Source of the DNA: Halobacillus halophilus
GTDB lineage: Bacteria; Bacillota; Bacilli; Bacillales; Halobacillaceae
Assembly: GCF_020171985.1 (NCBI RefSeq)
Contig: NZ_JAIVAL010000003.1
Location: forward strand, 1 to 64,000
Length of the DNA stretch: 64,000 nucleotides
Direction: 5' to 3'
Shown one piece after another: positions 16,521 to 25,156 of the stretch (its first letter is position 1; each line of letters starts with the position of its first letter). The translations under genes were made by a program, and so were the position numbers. Under the pieces are notes generated by a model, which was given only the letters and a program-made list of their open reading frames with translations, did not search any database and was not told where the DNA came from.

Positions 16521-17399
16521 TTATTTTCCTTTCAGCTGGTTCATCACGTCTGTAATTTCATTAAAGTAGGCGGAGGCTTGCTCATACTGCTCTGTAACCA
16601 AGTTCACAAACAGGATATCAATCATATGCAGCTGGGCGAGACGCGAAGAAGTCGCACCGCTCCTGAATGGCGCTGGTATCTCCCGGGAAGCGGAAATGTA
16701 CAAGGGAATATCAGCTGAATTCGTCACCGGTGACTGACCGTATCTTGTCAGGCTGATCGTTTTTGCACCTTTTTCCTTCGCGATCTCCATAACTTTGGCA
16801 GTTTCATACGTTTCACCGGAAAATGAGATGCCAAAGACAACATCCTCCTCATCCACGTTCGCAATATTCATGACCGCATTGTGAAGGTCTGTGAACGCGG
16901 ATGTACTTTTGTTCATCCTCAAGAATTTCTGCTGGGCATCCTGAGCCACAATGCCAGACGCCCCCACACCAAAGAAGTGAATCCTCCGGGCGTTCTTAAG
17001 CACCTCAACCGCCCGAGCCAGCGTTTGATAATCGACCAGCTCAGTCGTTTCATTGATTGCCTGCATGCTGTTGCTTGTTACTTTTTCAACAATAGAGTCC
17101 GGCTGCTCGCCAGGCTGAATATCCCGGTATTTGGAACCGGGCTTTTTCTGTAGATCACCGGATATACGCAATTTAAGCTCCTGTAATCCTTTTAGCCCCA
17201 GAGACTTGCATAATCTCATGACCGCCGCGCTGCTGGTAGAACTTAATTCTCCCAGCTGACTGGCCGTACAATGGATCGCCTCATGGGGCTGTTCAAGTAT
17301 AAACTGCGCGATTTTACGCTCAGATGGAGGTAGCTTATCCTTCATTTCGTTCAATATCACAAGCCCGCCGGTTAAAGAGTTCTTCATCCATATCACCAC
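16521..17399 (-). CDS. murR: MurR/RpiR-family regulator with SIS domain
   Basis: 292 residues. N-terminal HTH_6 domain: LPPSERKIAQFILEQPHEAIHCTASQLGELSSTSSAAVMRLCKSLGLKGLQELKLRI. C-terminal sugar isomerase (SIS) domain: RIHFFGVGASGIVAQDAQQKFLRM and GISFSGETYETAKVMEIAKEKGAKTISLT. MurR-type proteins sense N-acetylmuramic acid 6-phosphate, the MurQ substrate, through the SIS domain. Here it is the last gene of the kinase-etherase-ABC operon, two bases after the permease stop, giving self-regulation. Start GTG 17399 has AAAGGA nearby; GTG 17396 or ATG 17387 remain possible. Confidence 0.85.
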   Translation of the reverse strand: MVIWMKNSLTGGLVILNEMKDKLPPSERKIAQFILEQPHEAIHCTASQLGELSSTSSAAVMRLCKSLGLKGLQELKLRISGDLQKKPGSKYRDIQPGEQPDSIVEKVTSNSMQAINETTELVDYQTLARAVEVLKNARRIHFFGVGASGIVAQDAQQKFLRMNKSTSAFTDLHNAVMNIANVDEEDVVFGISFSGETYETAKVMEIAKEKGAKTISLTRYGQSPVTNSADIPLYISASREIPAPFRSGATSSRLAQLHMIDILFVNLVTEQYEQASAYFNEITDVMNQLKGK

Positions 17400-17401
17400 G
17401 C

Positions 17402-18241
17402 TTATCCTTTAATAGCTCCCTCAGTCATACCTTTCACAATCCTGCGCTGGAAGATGGCATAGAGAATGATAACAGGCACAATTGCAATGACAAGACTTGC
17501 AAACAGCGTTCCCCATGCATTGGTATATTGCGTCTCATTACTAATGTAATCAATGGCAAGTGCCAGCGTATAGTTCTCTTCGGATTGTAAAAATATTAAC
17601 GCCATAAAGTATTCATTCCAGAATTGTATCATGTTCATGATGGTTACGGTAATAATCCCTGTTGTCGAAAGTGGTGTAATAATTTTCCACAGAATACCAT
17701 AAGGGCTCATCCCATCAATGGATGCAGCTTCCTCCAATGATTTAGGGATCGTTGCCATAAAGCTGGTCATTACAAAAATACTAAAAGGAAGCTGGCTGAC
17801 GGCATACACGATCGCAAGCCCGAAGATATTATCAAGTAAATTCAACTGCATCAATAAGAAAAACAATGGAATCCATCCGAGTACCATTGGAATCATCATG
17901 GCTGAAATATACAGCGTAAATAACAGCCGGTTACCCCGGAACCTCATCCTCTCCAGAGCATAAGAAGTCGGAATGGCCATAGCAAGCGTCAATAATGCTC
18001 CAAGACCAGTAACAATTAAACTATTAAACACACTGATATCGATATTATAATTGGTCCACGCGTCCACGAAGTTACCAAAATTAAATGATTCAGGCATCCC
18101 CCATGGATTAGAGTAAATTTCAGCATTGGATTTAAATGCCCCAAGAATCATCCATACGATCGGATACAAAACAGCGAGCGACCAAATAATGAGTGGAATG
18201 CGTACAAAAGATCGTGAGAAAAATCCGCCTTTACGTTTCAC
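17402..18241 (-). CDS. Carbohydrate ABC transporter permease (MalG type)
   Basis: 279 residues, six membrane helices. The cytoplasmic loop EEAASIDGMSPYGILWKIITPLSTTGI is the EAA motif that contacts the ATPase. It is a CUT1-family inner membrane permease and pairs with the upstream MalF-type permease. The GTG start follows GGAGGAGA. No ATPase gene is in the operon, so a shared MsmX-type ATPase elsewhere is expected. The cargo is inferred from neighbours to be N-acetylmuramic acid or a muropeptide sugar. Confidence 0.9.
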   Translation of the reverse strand: MKRKGGFFSRSFVRIPLIIWSLAVLYPIVWMILGAFKSNAEIYSNPWGMPESFNFGNFVDAWTNYNIDISVFNSLIVTGLGALLTLAMAIPTSYALERMRFRGNRLLFTLYISAMMIPMVLGWIPLFFLLMQLNLLDNIFGLAIVYAVSQLPFSIFVMTSFMATIPKSLEEAASIDGMSPYGILWKIITPLSTTGIITVTIMNMIQFWNEYFMALIFLQSEENYTLALAIDYISNETQYTNAWGTLFASLVIAIVPVIILYAIFQRRIVKGMTEGAIKG

Positions 18242-18259
18242 TATCTCTCCTCCTGCTGG

Positions 18260-19153
18260 TTAATATTCTACTTTCTCTCTTCTCATAAAGAACTGCATAA
18301 TCAGCACGGTAATTAGAGATAAAATCAGGATCATGACACCGATTGTTGCCCCGTAGCCGAAGTTGTATTTTACGAAAGCCTGTTCATATAAGTATGACCC
18401 CATCACATGGGTGGAATTGTTCGGCCCACCCTTCGTCATAACCTGAACGATAATAAACGACCCATTCAATGTAGTAATAATAATATATAAAATGGATATT
18501 TTGATCTGCGGCCAGATCAGCGGCAAGGTTACTTTCCAAAACTGCTGCCATTCGGTTGCTCCATCAATTTCTGCAGCTTCATAGTAGCTTTTGGAGATAT
18601 TTGAAATTCCACCCATCAGCATAAGCATGAATAATCCAATCCCCGCCCAAACCGAAGGCAGTACAAGACTTGGCAGCGCCCAGTCTTCACTTCCAAGCCA
18701 TGGGCGCGTCCAGCTTTCAAGACCTATAAATTCCAGGCCGGAGTTCACAAGTCCAAGACTCGGATTGTAGATAAACATCCACAGAATACCGATAACCACA
18801 ACCGACATAATATTCGGGAAGAAAAAGACGATGCGGTAAAAAGGGGCTTCTTTTATTTTCATCTGGGTTAACGCGACTGCAAAAAAAGTTGCTAGAATCA
18901 TGATGCCAATCACTTTTGTAACCACAAGAAAATAGTCGTGAAGTATAGTTAAGGGGATAATTTCATCGTTTAACAGCCGTTTATAATTATCAAATCCGAC
19001 AAACTCCGCGAGAGAAGATGCTCCCGACCACTCAAAAAAGGAGTAATACAATCCATTGAACAACGGATAGAGAGTAAAAACTGAAAACATTAAGAACGTA
19101 GGCACGAGACAAAAAGCAAGAAACAAGTTACGCTGCTTTTTCGACTGAACCAT
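18260..19153 (-). CDS. Carbohydrate ABC transporter permease (MalF type)
   Basis: 297 residues, six to seven membrane helices. The EAA loop is YYEAAEIDGATEWQQFWKVTLPLIWPQI. It forms the CUT1 channel with the next gene's product. The ATG at 19153 (MVQSKKQRN) is chosen, six bases after AAGAGGTG; the frame's GTG at 19162 lies within that site. It follows the binding protein gene by about 80 bases. Confidence 0.9.
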   Translation of the reverse strand: MVQSKKQRNLFLAFCLVPTFLMFSVFTLYPLFNGLYYSFFEWSGASSLAEFVGFDNYKRLLNDEIIPLTILHDYFLVVTKVIGIMILATFFAVALTQMKIKEAPFYRIVFFFPNIMSVVVIGILWMFIYNPSLGLVNSGLEFIGLESWTRPWLGSEDWALPSLVLPSVWAGIGLFMLMLMGGISNISKSYYEAAEIDGATEWQQFWKVTLPLIWPQIKISILYIIITTLNGSFIIVQVMTKGGPNNSTHVMGSYLYEQAFVKYNFGYGATIGVMILILSLITVLIMQFFMRREKVEY

Positions 19154-19235
19154 CTCTTTCACCTCTTTTCAGGATAGGTAGTAAAAATGGAATGTGGAAT
19201 TGGCTTGAGCCTCCACATTCCATCCCTTCTATGAC

Positions 19236-20606
19236 TTATTCCAAATTGCTGCGATACTCACTGGCTGCTTTTTCAGCTTCTTCTACAAACTCTTCTGCTG
19301 TTATATTACCAAGCATAAGGGAAACAAGTGAGTTACTGATTGGAGTTTCTAAGTTTGAACTCATCGGATGTGGCTTCTGATAAATTTGAACCTGATCCGG
19401 ATCGTTGATCATCTTATTCGCTTCGATTAAGAACTGCGGAACCTCTTCGCTGGAAGCTAAGTCAACACCTTGAAGGTTCATAATTGCACCGGTGTGCTCA
19501 GAGAACAATTTCGCATATTCCTTTGTAAACACAAATTCCACAAATGCTTTGGCTGCTTCCGGGTTTTCCGCTTTTTCAGCGATAGCAAGCGGTCTCAGGT
19601 CCGGTACGATCGCATATGGTTCCCCTTCATCCTGCATAGGTGACGGGATGAAACCATACTGGAAGTCTTCCGGCGTATCTTTTTCCATTTCATTCGGAAG
19701 CCAGAATCCAACAGGAATGAACGCGTTATCGTGCATCAGGAAGTTCATTTGCGACTGCGTATGGTTCAAAGCGCCAAATCCAGGATCAATATAGCCCTCT
19801 TTCTGCATCTGTTCTACCTTTTTCATTACATTAAGTACTGGTTCACTCGTCCAAGCACCTTCTTCACCTTTAATCACTTTATTCAGAAGTTCGTCTCCGC
19901 CTGCAGCACCGAATGCTGGATATAACATTCCGCGTAAGAAGTAATAAGGATACTGTCCGGTGGTTACAAATGGGGCAATGTCCTCTTCTTGTTTAATCTG
20001 TCCCATCGTATCCATGAAACCTGGAAAGTCTTTCGGCACATCCCATCCTTTTTCGTCAAACCAGGCACTGTCATACCATGTTCCCCACGTATCAAAAACG
20101 AGCGGCAGACTATAAACATCGCCATCATATTTAGCCGGGTCTACAATAAAGCTTTCGTTTAACGGCGTACCGTCTTCAAGTTCGATACCGTTCATCCATT
20201 CCGTCAAATTCATTAGCTGACCATCTTCCACCATTTGAGTTTCACTGGATCCTGCACCATCAATATAGACAACATCTGGTGGATCATCGGATACCCAGCG
20301 CGAACGCATCTCTTCGTTGATATTTGGGCCCGCATGTTCCGTTATGGTTACATCAGGGTATTTCTCTTTAAAATCACCGATAACTTCCTTCCACCAGGAA
20401 TCTCCATACCCTCCAACGAAATACTGAATTTCAAGCTCTCCGGAAATTTCTCCGTCTCCACCAGATTCTGAGCTTCCTTCCGAATCAGAACCTTCACTTT
20501 CACTGCTTGTGTCCTCCGACCCTGCTCCCGGAGCGCACGCTGCTAAAACTAAAACCAAAAATGCCACCAACATGAACCAGGCCGATTGTTTTCGCCAAAT
20601 GGTCAA
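19236..20606 (-). CDS. ABC transporter sugar-binding lipoprotein
   Basis: 456 residues. Lipoprotein signal peptide: hydrophobic run LVAFLVLVLAACAPG with lipobox LAAC. An acidic Ser/Gly/Glu linker follows (SEDTSSESEGSDSEG). The body is a family 1 extracellular binding protein (ITEHAGPNINEEMRSRWVSDDPPDVVYIDGAG; KAFVEFVFTKEYAKLFSEHTGAI). It captures sugar outside the membrane for the two permeases that follow. Start TTG at 20606 after GGGGGAG. Placement between murQ and the permeases points to a cell-wall sugar as ligand. Confidence 0.9.
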   Translation of the reverse strand: MTIWRKQSAWFMLVAFLVLVLAACAPGAGSEDTSSESEGSDSEGSSESGGDGEISGELEIQYFVGGYGDSWWKEVIGDFKEKYPDVTITEHAGPNINEEMRSRWVSDDPPDVVYIDGAGSSETQMVEDGQLMNLTEWMNGIELEDGTPLNESFIVDPAKYDGDVYSLPLVFDTWGTWYDSAWFDEKGWDVPKDFPGFMDTMGQIKQEEDIAPFVTTGQYPYYFLRGMLYPAFGAAGGDELLNKVIKGEEGAWTSEPVLNVMKKVEQMQKEGYIDPGFGALNHTQSQMNFLMHDNAFIPVGFWLPNEMEKDTPEDFQYGFIPSPMQDEGEPYAIVPDLRPLAIAEKAENPEAAKAFVEFVFTKEYAKLFSEHTGAIMNLQGVDLASSEEVPQFLIEANKMINDPDQVQIYQKPHPMSSNLETPISNSLVSLMLGNITAEEFVEEAEKAASEYRSNLE

Positions 20607-20664
20607 TGCAAGCTCCCCCTTTTATTTGGTAAATTTATTTGAAACCCACAGTGTGGTGTTCAAA

Positions 20665-21573
20665 TCATTCATCCTGTGTTCCCAGTGCCTGCCGCAGATG
20701 CCCTTCATTTTTATCCAGCAGGTTAAGTGCTCTTTCATAAGAAACGCCTGATTGAAGCATGATAATGGCCGGCTTCACTTGAAAGTCTGCCTCAACTAAG
20801 GCATGGTCGGCTTCTTCATAAGATGTCTGCGTGCACTCCACAATAATTCGTTTGGCCCGCTCGCGCAGCTTATGGTTACTTGCATGAACGTCGACCATTA
20901 AATTCTCATATACCTTTCCGAGATGAACCATTGTTGTGGTGCTGATCATGTTCAATATCATCTTGTGGGCGGTTGCGGCTTTCAACCGGGTCGATCCTGT
21001 CAATACTTCTGGTCCTACCACTACTTCAATGGAAGTTTCGGCAAAAGCACTAATCTCAGATAATGGATTGCACGAGAGCGATATTGTATAAGCGCCTTTC
21101 TCCCGTGCGTATTTCAAAGCTCCGATTGGATAAGGCGTACGGCCGCTTGCGGTAATCCCCACCACTACATCCAGTTCAGTAAGCTGTTTCTCTTTAAGAT
21201 CCATTTCTCCCTGCTGCTCATTGTCCTCCGTATTTTCCCGGGCCCGGGAGAGCGCGCTCCCTCCACCTGCCATAACGGCTTGAACTTTGTCCGGAGGAAC
21301 CATAAACGTAGGCGGACATTCAGACGCATCCAGGATCCCAAGTCTTCCACTTGTTCCTGCCCCTACGTAAAACAATCGCCCTCCTTTTTTTAAAGCTGTG
21401 GTAATATGTTTGATGGCTTCCTCCACTTGCGGAAGAACGGTTTGCACAGCTTCCGCAACGCGCTGGTCCTCATTATTCATGACCGTGAGGATTTCACCAG
21501 TCGACATCCGATCCATATGTTTTGACCGCAGATTTCGCTGCTCTGTAGTTAATAAAGCTAAAGAATCTTCCAT
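20665..21573 (-). CDS. murQ: N-acetylmuramic acid 6-phosphate etherase
   Basis: 302 residues. MurQ cleaves the lactyl ether of MurNAc-6-phosphate, giving GlcNAc-6-phosphate and D-lactate. Landmarks: TEQRNLRSKHMDRMSTGEIL, GRLFYVGAGTSGRLGILDASECPPTFMVPP (SIS active site), GITASGRTPYPIGALKYA, and AATAHKMILNMISTTTMV. Length is normal. AAAGGTGG precedes the ATG. It follows the kinase gene and precedes the ABC genes. The pairing with a sugar kinase, not a PTS MurP, implies phosphorylation after uptake. Confidence 0.95.
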   Translation of the reverse strand: MEDSLALLTTEQRNLRSKHMDRMSTGEILTVMNNEDQRVAEAVQTVLPQVEEAIKHITTALKKGGRLFYVGAGTSGRLGILDASECPPTFMVPPDKVQAVMAGGGSALSRARENTEDNEQQGEMDLKEKQLTELDVVVGITASGRTPYPIGALKYAREKGAYTISLSCNPLSEISAFAETSIEVVVGPEVLTGSTRLKAATAHKMILNMISTTTMVHLGKVYENLMVDVHASNHKLRERAKRIIVECTQTSYEEADHALVEADFQVKPAIIMLQSGVSYERALNLLDKNEGHLRQALGTQDE

Positions 21574-21592
21574 ATTTTCTTACCACCTTTCT

Positions 21593-22534
21593 TTACTTTG
21601 CGAGTAAACAGGCCCCGAATTCCGGCGGTCCGAAGGCTTTGCAATAAGTTCCCATCCTCCGCCTATGTAATTGTTCAATGAAATGCTGTTTTATAACCGT
21701 GGAATGTTGAAAAATAGATCCTGCTGCCGTAACCGGTGTTTCTGAGGTAAACGATGAAGATTGACGGTGTAAGCTTGCTGCATGAAGGAGCAGTTCATCC
21801 GCAGCCTCCTGCAACAGAGCAATCGCCACTTCGTCTCCTTGCTCCGATGCTGCAATTACATACTTTGCTAATCGCGCTATCTCGTGCTTTTCATGTGAGC
21901 GGCCGTACATATACGATATAAGCTGATCCGGTTGTTCCAAATGAAGACCGCTTAAAAGTAAGGACGTAATCGCCGTGTCCCGGCCACGGCCATCCACGGC
22001 TTTCGACACTTTTGACAGCGCTTTCAATGATATGTAATAACCACTGCCTTCATCGCCTATTAGATGTCCCCACCCGCCGCAGCGAATGATTTTTCCGCTA
22101 TTATCCATGGCAATCGCATTGGATCCGGTACCTGCGATGACGAGCATGCCGCTCGCAGCTTCTTCAGGGAGCGCCCCTTTTAATGCAATAACACTGTCCG
22201 AGGTAACAAACAAATGGCAATTTTCAGACAAATTAAGAGGGTAAAATTTTTTTCTCAGCAACTCCGTCATAAGTTCTTCATCATCCTGCCGTCCAACGCC
22301 AGCCAGTCCGCATCCCACTCCAACGATCTGTTGTGGTGCGATCGCAAATTTCGAAAGACCCTGTCTGATTAAATTTACCAGTCTTGTTCCTGCTTCCTCA
22401 AAACCTATAATATGAGGATTCGCGCCTTTCCCTACCAGTCGTTTAGGCTCCTCCGGGAGCTTACTTTGGCCGGCTTCCATAAACAAACAGGTAGTCTTCG
22501 TACCTCCGCCATCAATCCCAATGACATAATTCAT
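21593..22534 (-). CDS. BadF/BadG-type amino sugar kinase, MurK-like
   Basis: 313 residues. ASKHA ATPase fold: phosphate-1 loop VIGIDGGGTKTTC, and phosphate-2/adenosine regions GMLVIAGTGSNAIAMD and GGWGHLIGDEGSGYYIS. Members include GlcNAc kinases and Clostridium acetobutylicum MurK, which phosphorylates both MurNAc and GlcNAc. Lying first in an operon with murQ, it most likely makes MurNAc-6-phosphate. The ATG at 22534 (MNYVIGIDGGG) follows GGGGGA by about seven bases; the ATG at 22540 is too close. A sigma-A promoter lies about 30-58 bases upstream. Confidence 0.85.
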   Translation of the reverse strand: MNYVIGIDGGGTKTTCLFMEAGQSKLPEEPKRLVGKGANPHIIGFEEAGTRLVNLIRQGLSKFAIAPQQIVGVGCGLAGVGRQDDEELMTELLRKKFYPLNLSENCHLFVTSDSVIALKGALPEEAASGMLVIAGTGSNAIAMDNSGKIIRCGGWGHLIGDEGSGYYISLKALSKVSKAVDGRGRDTAITSLLLSGLHLEQPDQLISYMYGRSHEKHEIARLAKYVIAASEQGDEVAIALLQEAADELLLHAASLHRQSSSFTSETPVTAAGSIFQHSTVIKQHFIEQLHRRRMGTYCKAFGPPEFGACLLAK

Positions 22535-22555
22535 GGCCATCCCCCAAACTATTTT

Positions 22556-22592
22556 ATGAATTCAGTATAACGTTCATGAATTTTTATGTCAA
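22556..22592 (-). promoter_or_regulatory. Promoter and candidate operator of the MurNAc operon
   Basis: Minus strand: TTGACA (22592-22587), 17-base spacer, TATACT (22569-22564). On the plus strand ATGAAT occurs at 22556-22561 and 22576-22581, 20 bases apart, inside the palindromes TGAATTCA and TTCATGAA. These flank and overlap the -10 box, a fitting place for the RpiR/MurR repressor. The promoter is well supported; the operator is inference. Confidence 0.7.
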
Positions 22593-22657
22593 TTAAACTA
22601 AACAAATTTCGATATAAAATTTTAGTTACTTTTGCGTGATTCTATATGGGGTTTTAT

Positions 22658-22675
22658 GGATGACCTGAGGTGGAA
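22658..22675 (+). repeat. Palindromic element, solo right arm (copy D)
   Basis: GGATGACCTGAGGTGGAA is identical to the right arm of copy A. No left arm is nearby. It lies between the divergent MurNAc operon and the YceI gene. Confidence 0.7.
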
Positions 22676-22785
22676 TAATGTGGAATATACTTCGCTATGT
22701 ATTCTTAAATCATATATCTTGACTTCAAACTATTTTCTGCGTTACCTTTAATCGTGCAGATAAAAATCATAAGGAGGAATGCCAA

Positions 22786-23316
22786 ATGTCAACACTAACA
22801 CTAGACCAAGCACACAGTGCCATCGATTTCCAAATTAAACATATGATGGTTTCAAAAGCTAAAGGAGAATTTACTGATTTTAATATAGAGGTGAACGGTG
22901 ACTTTACAGATCTTGAATCTGCTAAAATCACAGCAACCATACCTGTACAATCAATTGATACAGGAAATGAAGATCGTGATAATCACCTTCGCGCAGGCGA
23001 CTTCTTTGAAGCGGAAACGTACCCGAATATGATTTTTGAAAGTAAATCTATTCAAAAAGTAGATGATGATGAATACAAAATCACTGGAGACTTTACGATT
23101 AAAGGGGTAACGAACGAAGAAACATTTAACGTAGAGTATAACGGAACGTCCAAGAGTCCTTTGGATGGCAGTACGGTAGCCGGCTTCGATGTAACCGGAA
23201 AAGTTAACCGCGAAGCGTATGGCATGACGTACAATGCTGCCATGGAAACCGGCGGCCTTATGCTAGGAAAAGATGTAAAATTTGAAGGAAACTTTGAATT
23301 CATCGTATCTGAATAA
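22786..23316 (+). CDS. YceI-family lipocalin-like protein
   Basis: 176 residues. YceI fold landmarks: TLDQAHSAIDFQIKHMMVSKAKGEFTDFNIEVNGDF, DNHLRAGDFFEAETYPNMIFES, and the repeated beta-strand pattern to GLMLGKDVKFEGNFEFI. The family binds isoprenoid-like lipids in a beta-barrel; no signal peptide is visible here, so it is cytoplasmic. AAGGAGG precedes the ATG. Monocistronic with its own terminator. Physiological role in Bacillaceae is unsettled. Confidence 0.92.
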   Translation: MSTLTLDQAHSAIDFQIKHMMVSKAKGEFTDFNIEVNGDFTDLESAKITATIPVQSIDTGNEDRDNHLRAGDFFEAETYPNMIFESKSIQKVDDDEYKITGDFTIKGVTNEETFNVEYNGTSKSPLDGSTVAGFDVTGKVNREAYGMTYNAAMETGGLMLGKDVKFEGNFEFIVSE

Positions 23317-23323
23317 TACAGGG

Positions 23324-23362
23324 AAAAATCCAATCCTCATGCACGAGAGGGTTGGATTTTTT
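23324..23362 (+). terminator. Terminator after the YceI gene
   Basis: AAAAATCCAA(T/C)CCTC/GAGGGTTGGATTTTTTT hairpin directly after the stop. Confidence 0.85.
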
Positions 23363-23448
23363 TATTTATCTCTTCTGCCATAATGCCCCATCTATCTTTC
23401 CCACTCTCTTTCGTGGTAAGATAAAAGTAACGATAAGGAGGTTGATTT

Positions 23449-24846
23449 ATGCCCTTTTCAACGGTAACGGTTAAAGAAAACAAGCAGGAAGCCCAGTTGC
23501 AAGTCCAGCGTATGGCCATCTTCAACCAATGTAAAATTGTTGAAGCTCTCAGTGATCAAGATGAAACGTACTATCTTTTTTTTCATAAAGATCAGTATTT
23601 GAATTATGCTTCCGCAAAGAAATTGACCAAGCGTTCTTATGTGAATAAAGCCTTCCAGAAAGGGATTGTATTCATACCTCCTCACCCGCTGATCGACTTT
23701 GTACTCTCCTCTCAGTCTCAGTTCAGCAAGCGAAGTTTTAATGGATTGTTTAAAAAACTCCAGAACTACTATAGTTTGCAGGAAACAGCTTTGATTGCCA
23801 CCTACTTCGAATCCTTTATTAACAAAGAAAAATTATCGAACTTTATCGAAAGCCTTTTTTACAAAGAACGTCGTGACGGAAAACTACTGTCATGCTATCG
23901 AATTCTTCACATCCTTAAAGACTTCTCTCCGCATCATCGTTTAGCGGACGCTTTTTCAGGAGACCTTGATTTCAACCGATTTGATGAGCGTTACAAAAAC
24001 AATGATGAAACCACGCTATCCTCCGATCCCATTTATATGGAGAAAAAATTGTATTCTTCCAAGCATCATGATCAGTCATTTCAGAAATTATCAAGAATGT
24101 ATGATGAACAAGGCCGAATAAACGACTTGCTGGCCATCTCGATTCAGCAGGCTGTCCACACACAGGAGCCAGAAGCTTATGCAGCCCTGCATAAGCTGAT
24201 AGACAGTCGATTCGAGGAAATAGATCGTCTCCATCTGCTTGAAGATTTGTATAAACGCGGACTGACTATTGAAACGCTGCAGCAGGATTTGCTTCATGCT
24301 TATATAGAAAATGAAAAATTCAAAGACATTATAAAATTAATTCACCAAAGCGGACTCACTTTAAGTCCTCATCAATCTGGTCAATTAGTGAAGATGGTTG
24401 GAGGAAATGAAGACGCTGCTGAAGAGTTGACCCCAGAGGAATTACAGATGCTCGTGGGGCTTTTGCTGGAGAGCGGAGATCCCGAGGCAGCTGAGATTCT
24501 GACCCGGGCGATCAGTTCCCTGCTGGATGAACATGAGATTTCATATATTAAAAAATGGGCTGAGCCGCTCAAACAACACCCCCAGGCAGAACCCATTCTG
24601 AAGAAAGTTGACTTGATGAACGATTTAATCGAGGATCCTAACCAGCAAATGAAGTTAGGCGAACTTTATCATGAATTCCGCCAGCCTCAAAAAGCCATTG
24701 AGTGTATGAGTTTTGATATGGAACTTCGCGAAGAGGACCATCGTCCGGTCCAATGGCTTGCTAAACTGTATCATGAAGTGGGCATGAAAGAAGAGCACCA
24801 CGCCTACAAACAGCTGTACATTGATATGGTGAAACGTCGAGCATAG
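23449..24846 (+). CDS. Conserved-type cytoplasmic protein of unknown function, helical repeat
   Basis: 465 residues, no membrane segment. The C-terminal half (about residues 200-460) looks like stacked helical hairpins of TPR type, for example KLGELYHEFRQPQKAIECMSFDMELREEDHRPVQWLAKLYHEVGM. The N-terminal part (QVQRMAIFNQCKIVEALSDQDETYYLFFHKDQYLNY) is not recognised. AAGGAGG lies at correct spacing before the ATG. Strong codon and ribosome-site evidence for a real gene; a role as a protein-binding scaffold is only inferred. Confidence 0.8.
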   Translation: MPFSTVTVKENKQEAQLQVQRMAIFNQCKIVEALSDQDETYYLFFHKDQYLNYASAKKLTKRSYVNKAFQKGIVFIPPHPLIDFVLSSQSQFSKRSFNGLFKKLQNYYSLQETALIATYFESFINKEKLSNFIESLFYKERRDGKLLSCYRILHILKDFSPHHRLADAFSGDLDFNRFDERYKNNDETTLSSDPIYMEKKLYSSKHHDQSFQKLSRMYDEQGRINDLLAISIQQAVHTQEPEAYAALHKLIDSRFEEIDRLHLLEDLYKRGLTIETLQQDLLHAYIENEKFKDIIKLIHQSGLTLSPHQSGQLVKMVGGNEDAAEELTPEELQMLVGLLLESGDPEAAEILTRAISSLLDEHEISYIKKWAEPLKQHPQAEPILKKVDLMNDLIEDPNQQMKLGELYHEFRQPQKAIECMSFDMELREEDHRPVQWLAKLYHEVGMKEEHHAYKQLYIDMVKRRA

Positions 24847-24853
24847 AGATTCA

Positions 24854-24895
24854 AGAAGCACAACACGAGACTAACAGCGTGTTGTGCTTCTTCTT
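24854..24895 (+). terminator. Terminator after the 465-residue protein gene
   Basis: GAAGCACAACACG (24855-24867)/CGTGTTGTGCTTC (24878-24890), followed by TTCTTTT. The remainder of 24896-25156 shows no gene or repeat. Confidence 0.85.
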
Positions 24896-25156
24896 TTGTC
24901 TGACATATTTATGAACAACGGACCCTCCCTAACATAATACTTGGCAATCTGCCTGCCCCTCGCCGCTCGTTACCCCAATCCTTGCTTATTAGTGGATCGC
25001 TCCCCTATCTAGTAATAGTAAATAATCTGCTTCATCATATTCACAGTTTGTATCATTTTCTACCTTTAATAGGTTCAGTGATGCATTGGTAAAAAAAGAG
25101 TGTTAGCCTTTATTATAAGGGAATACATAACAAAACAAGAGAGGATGTGTACATAA

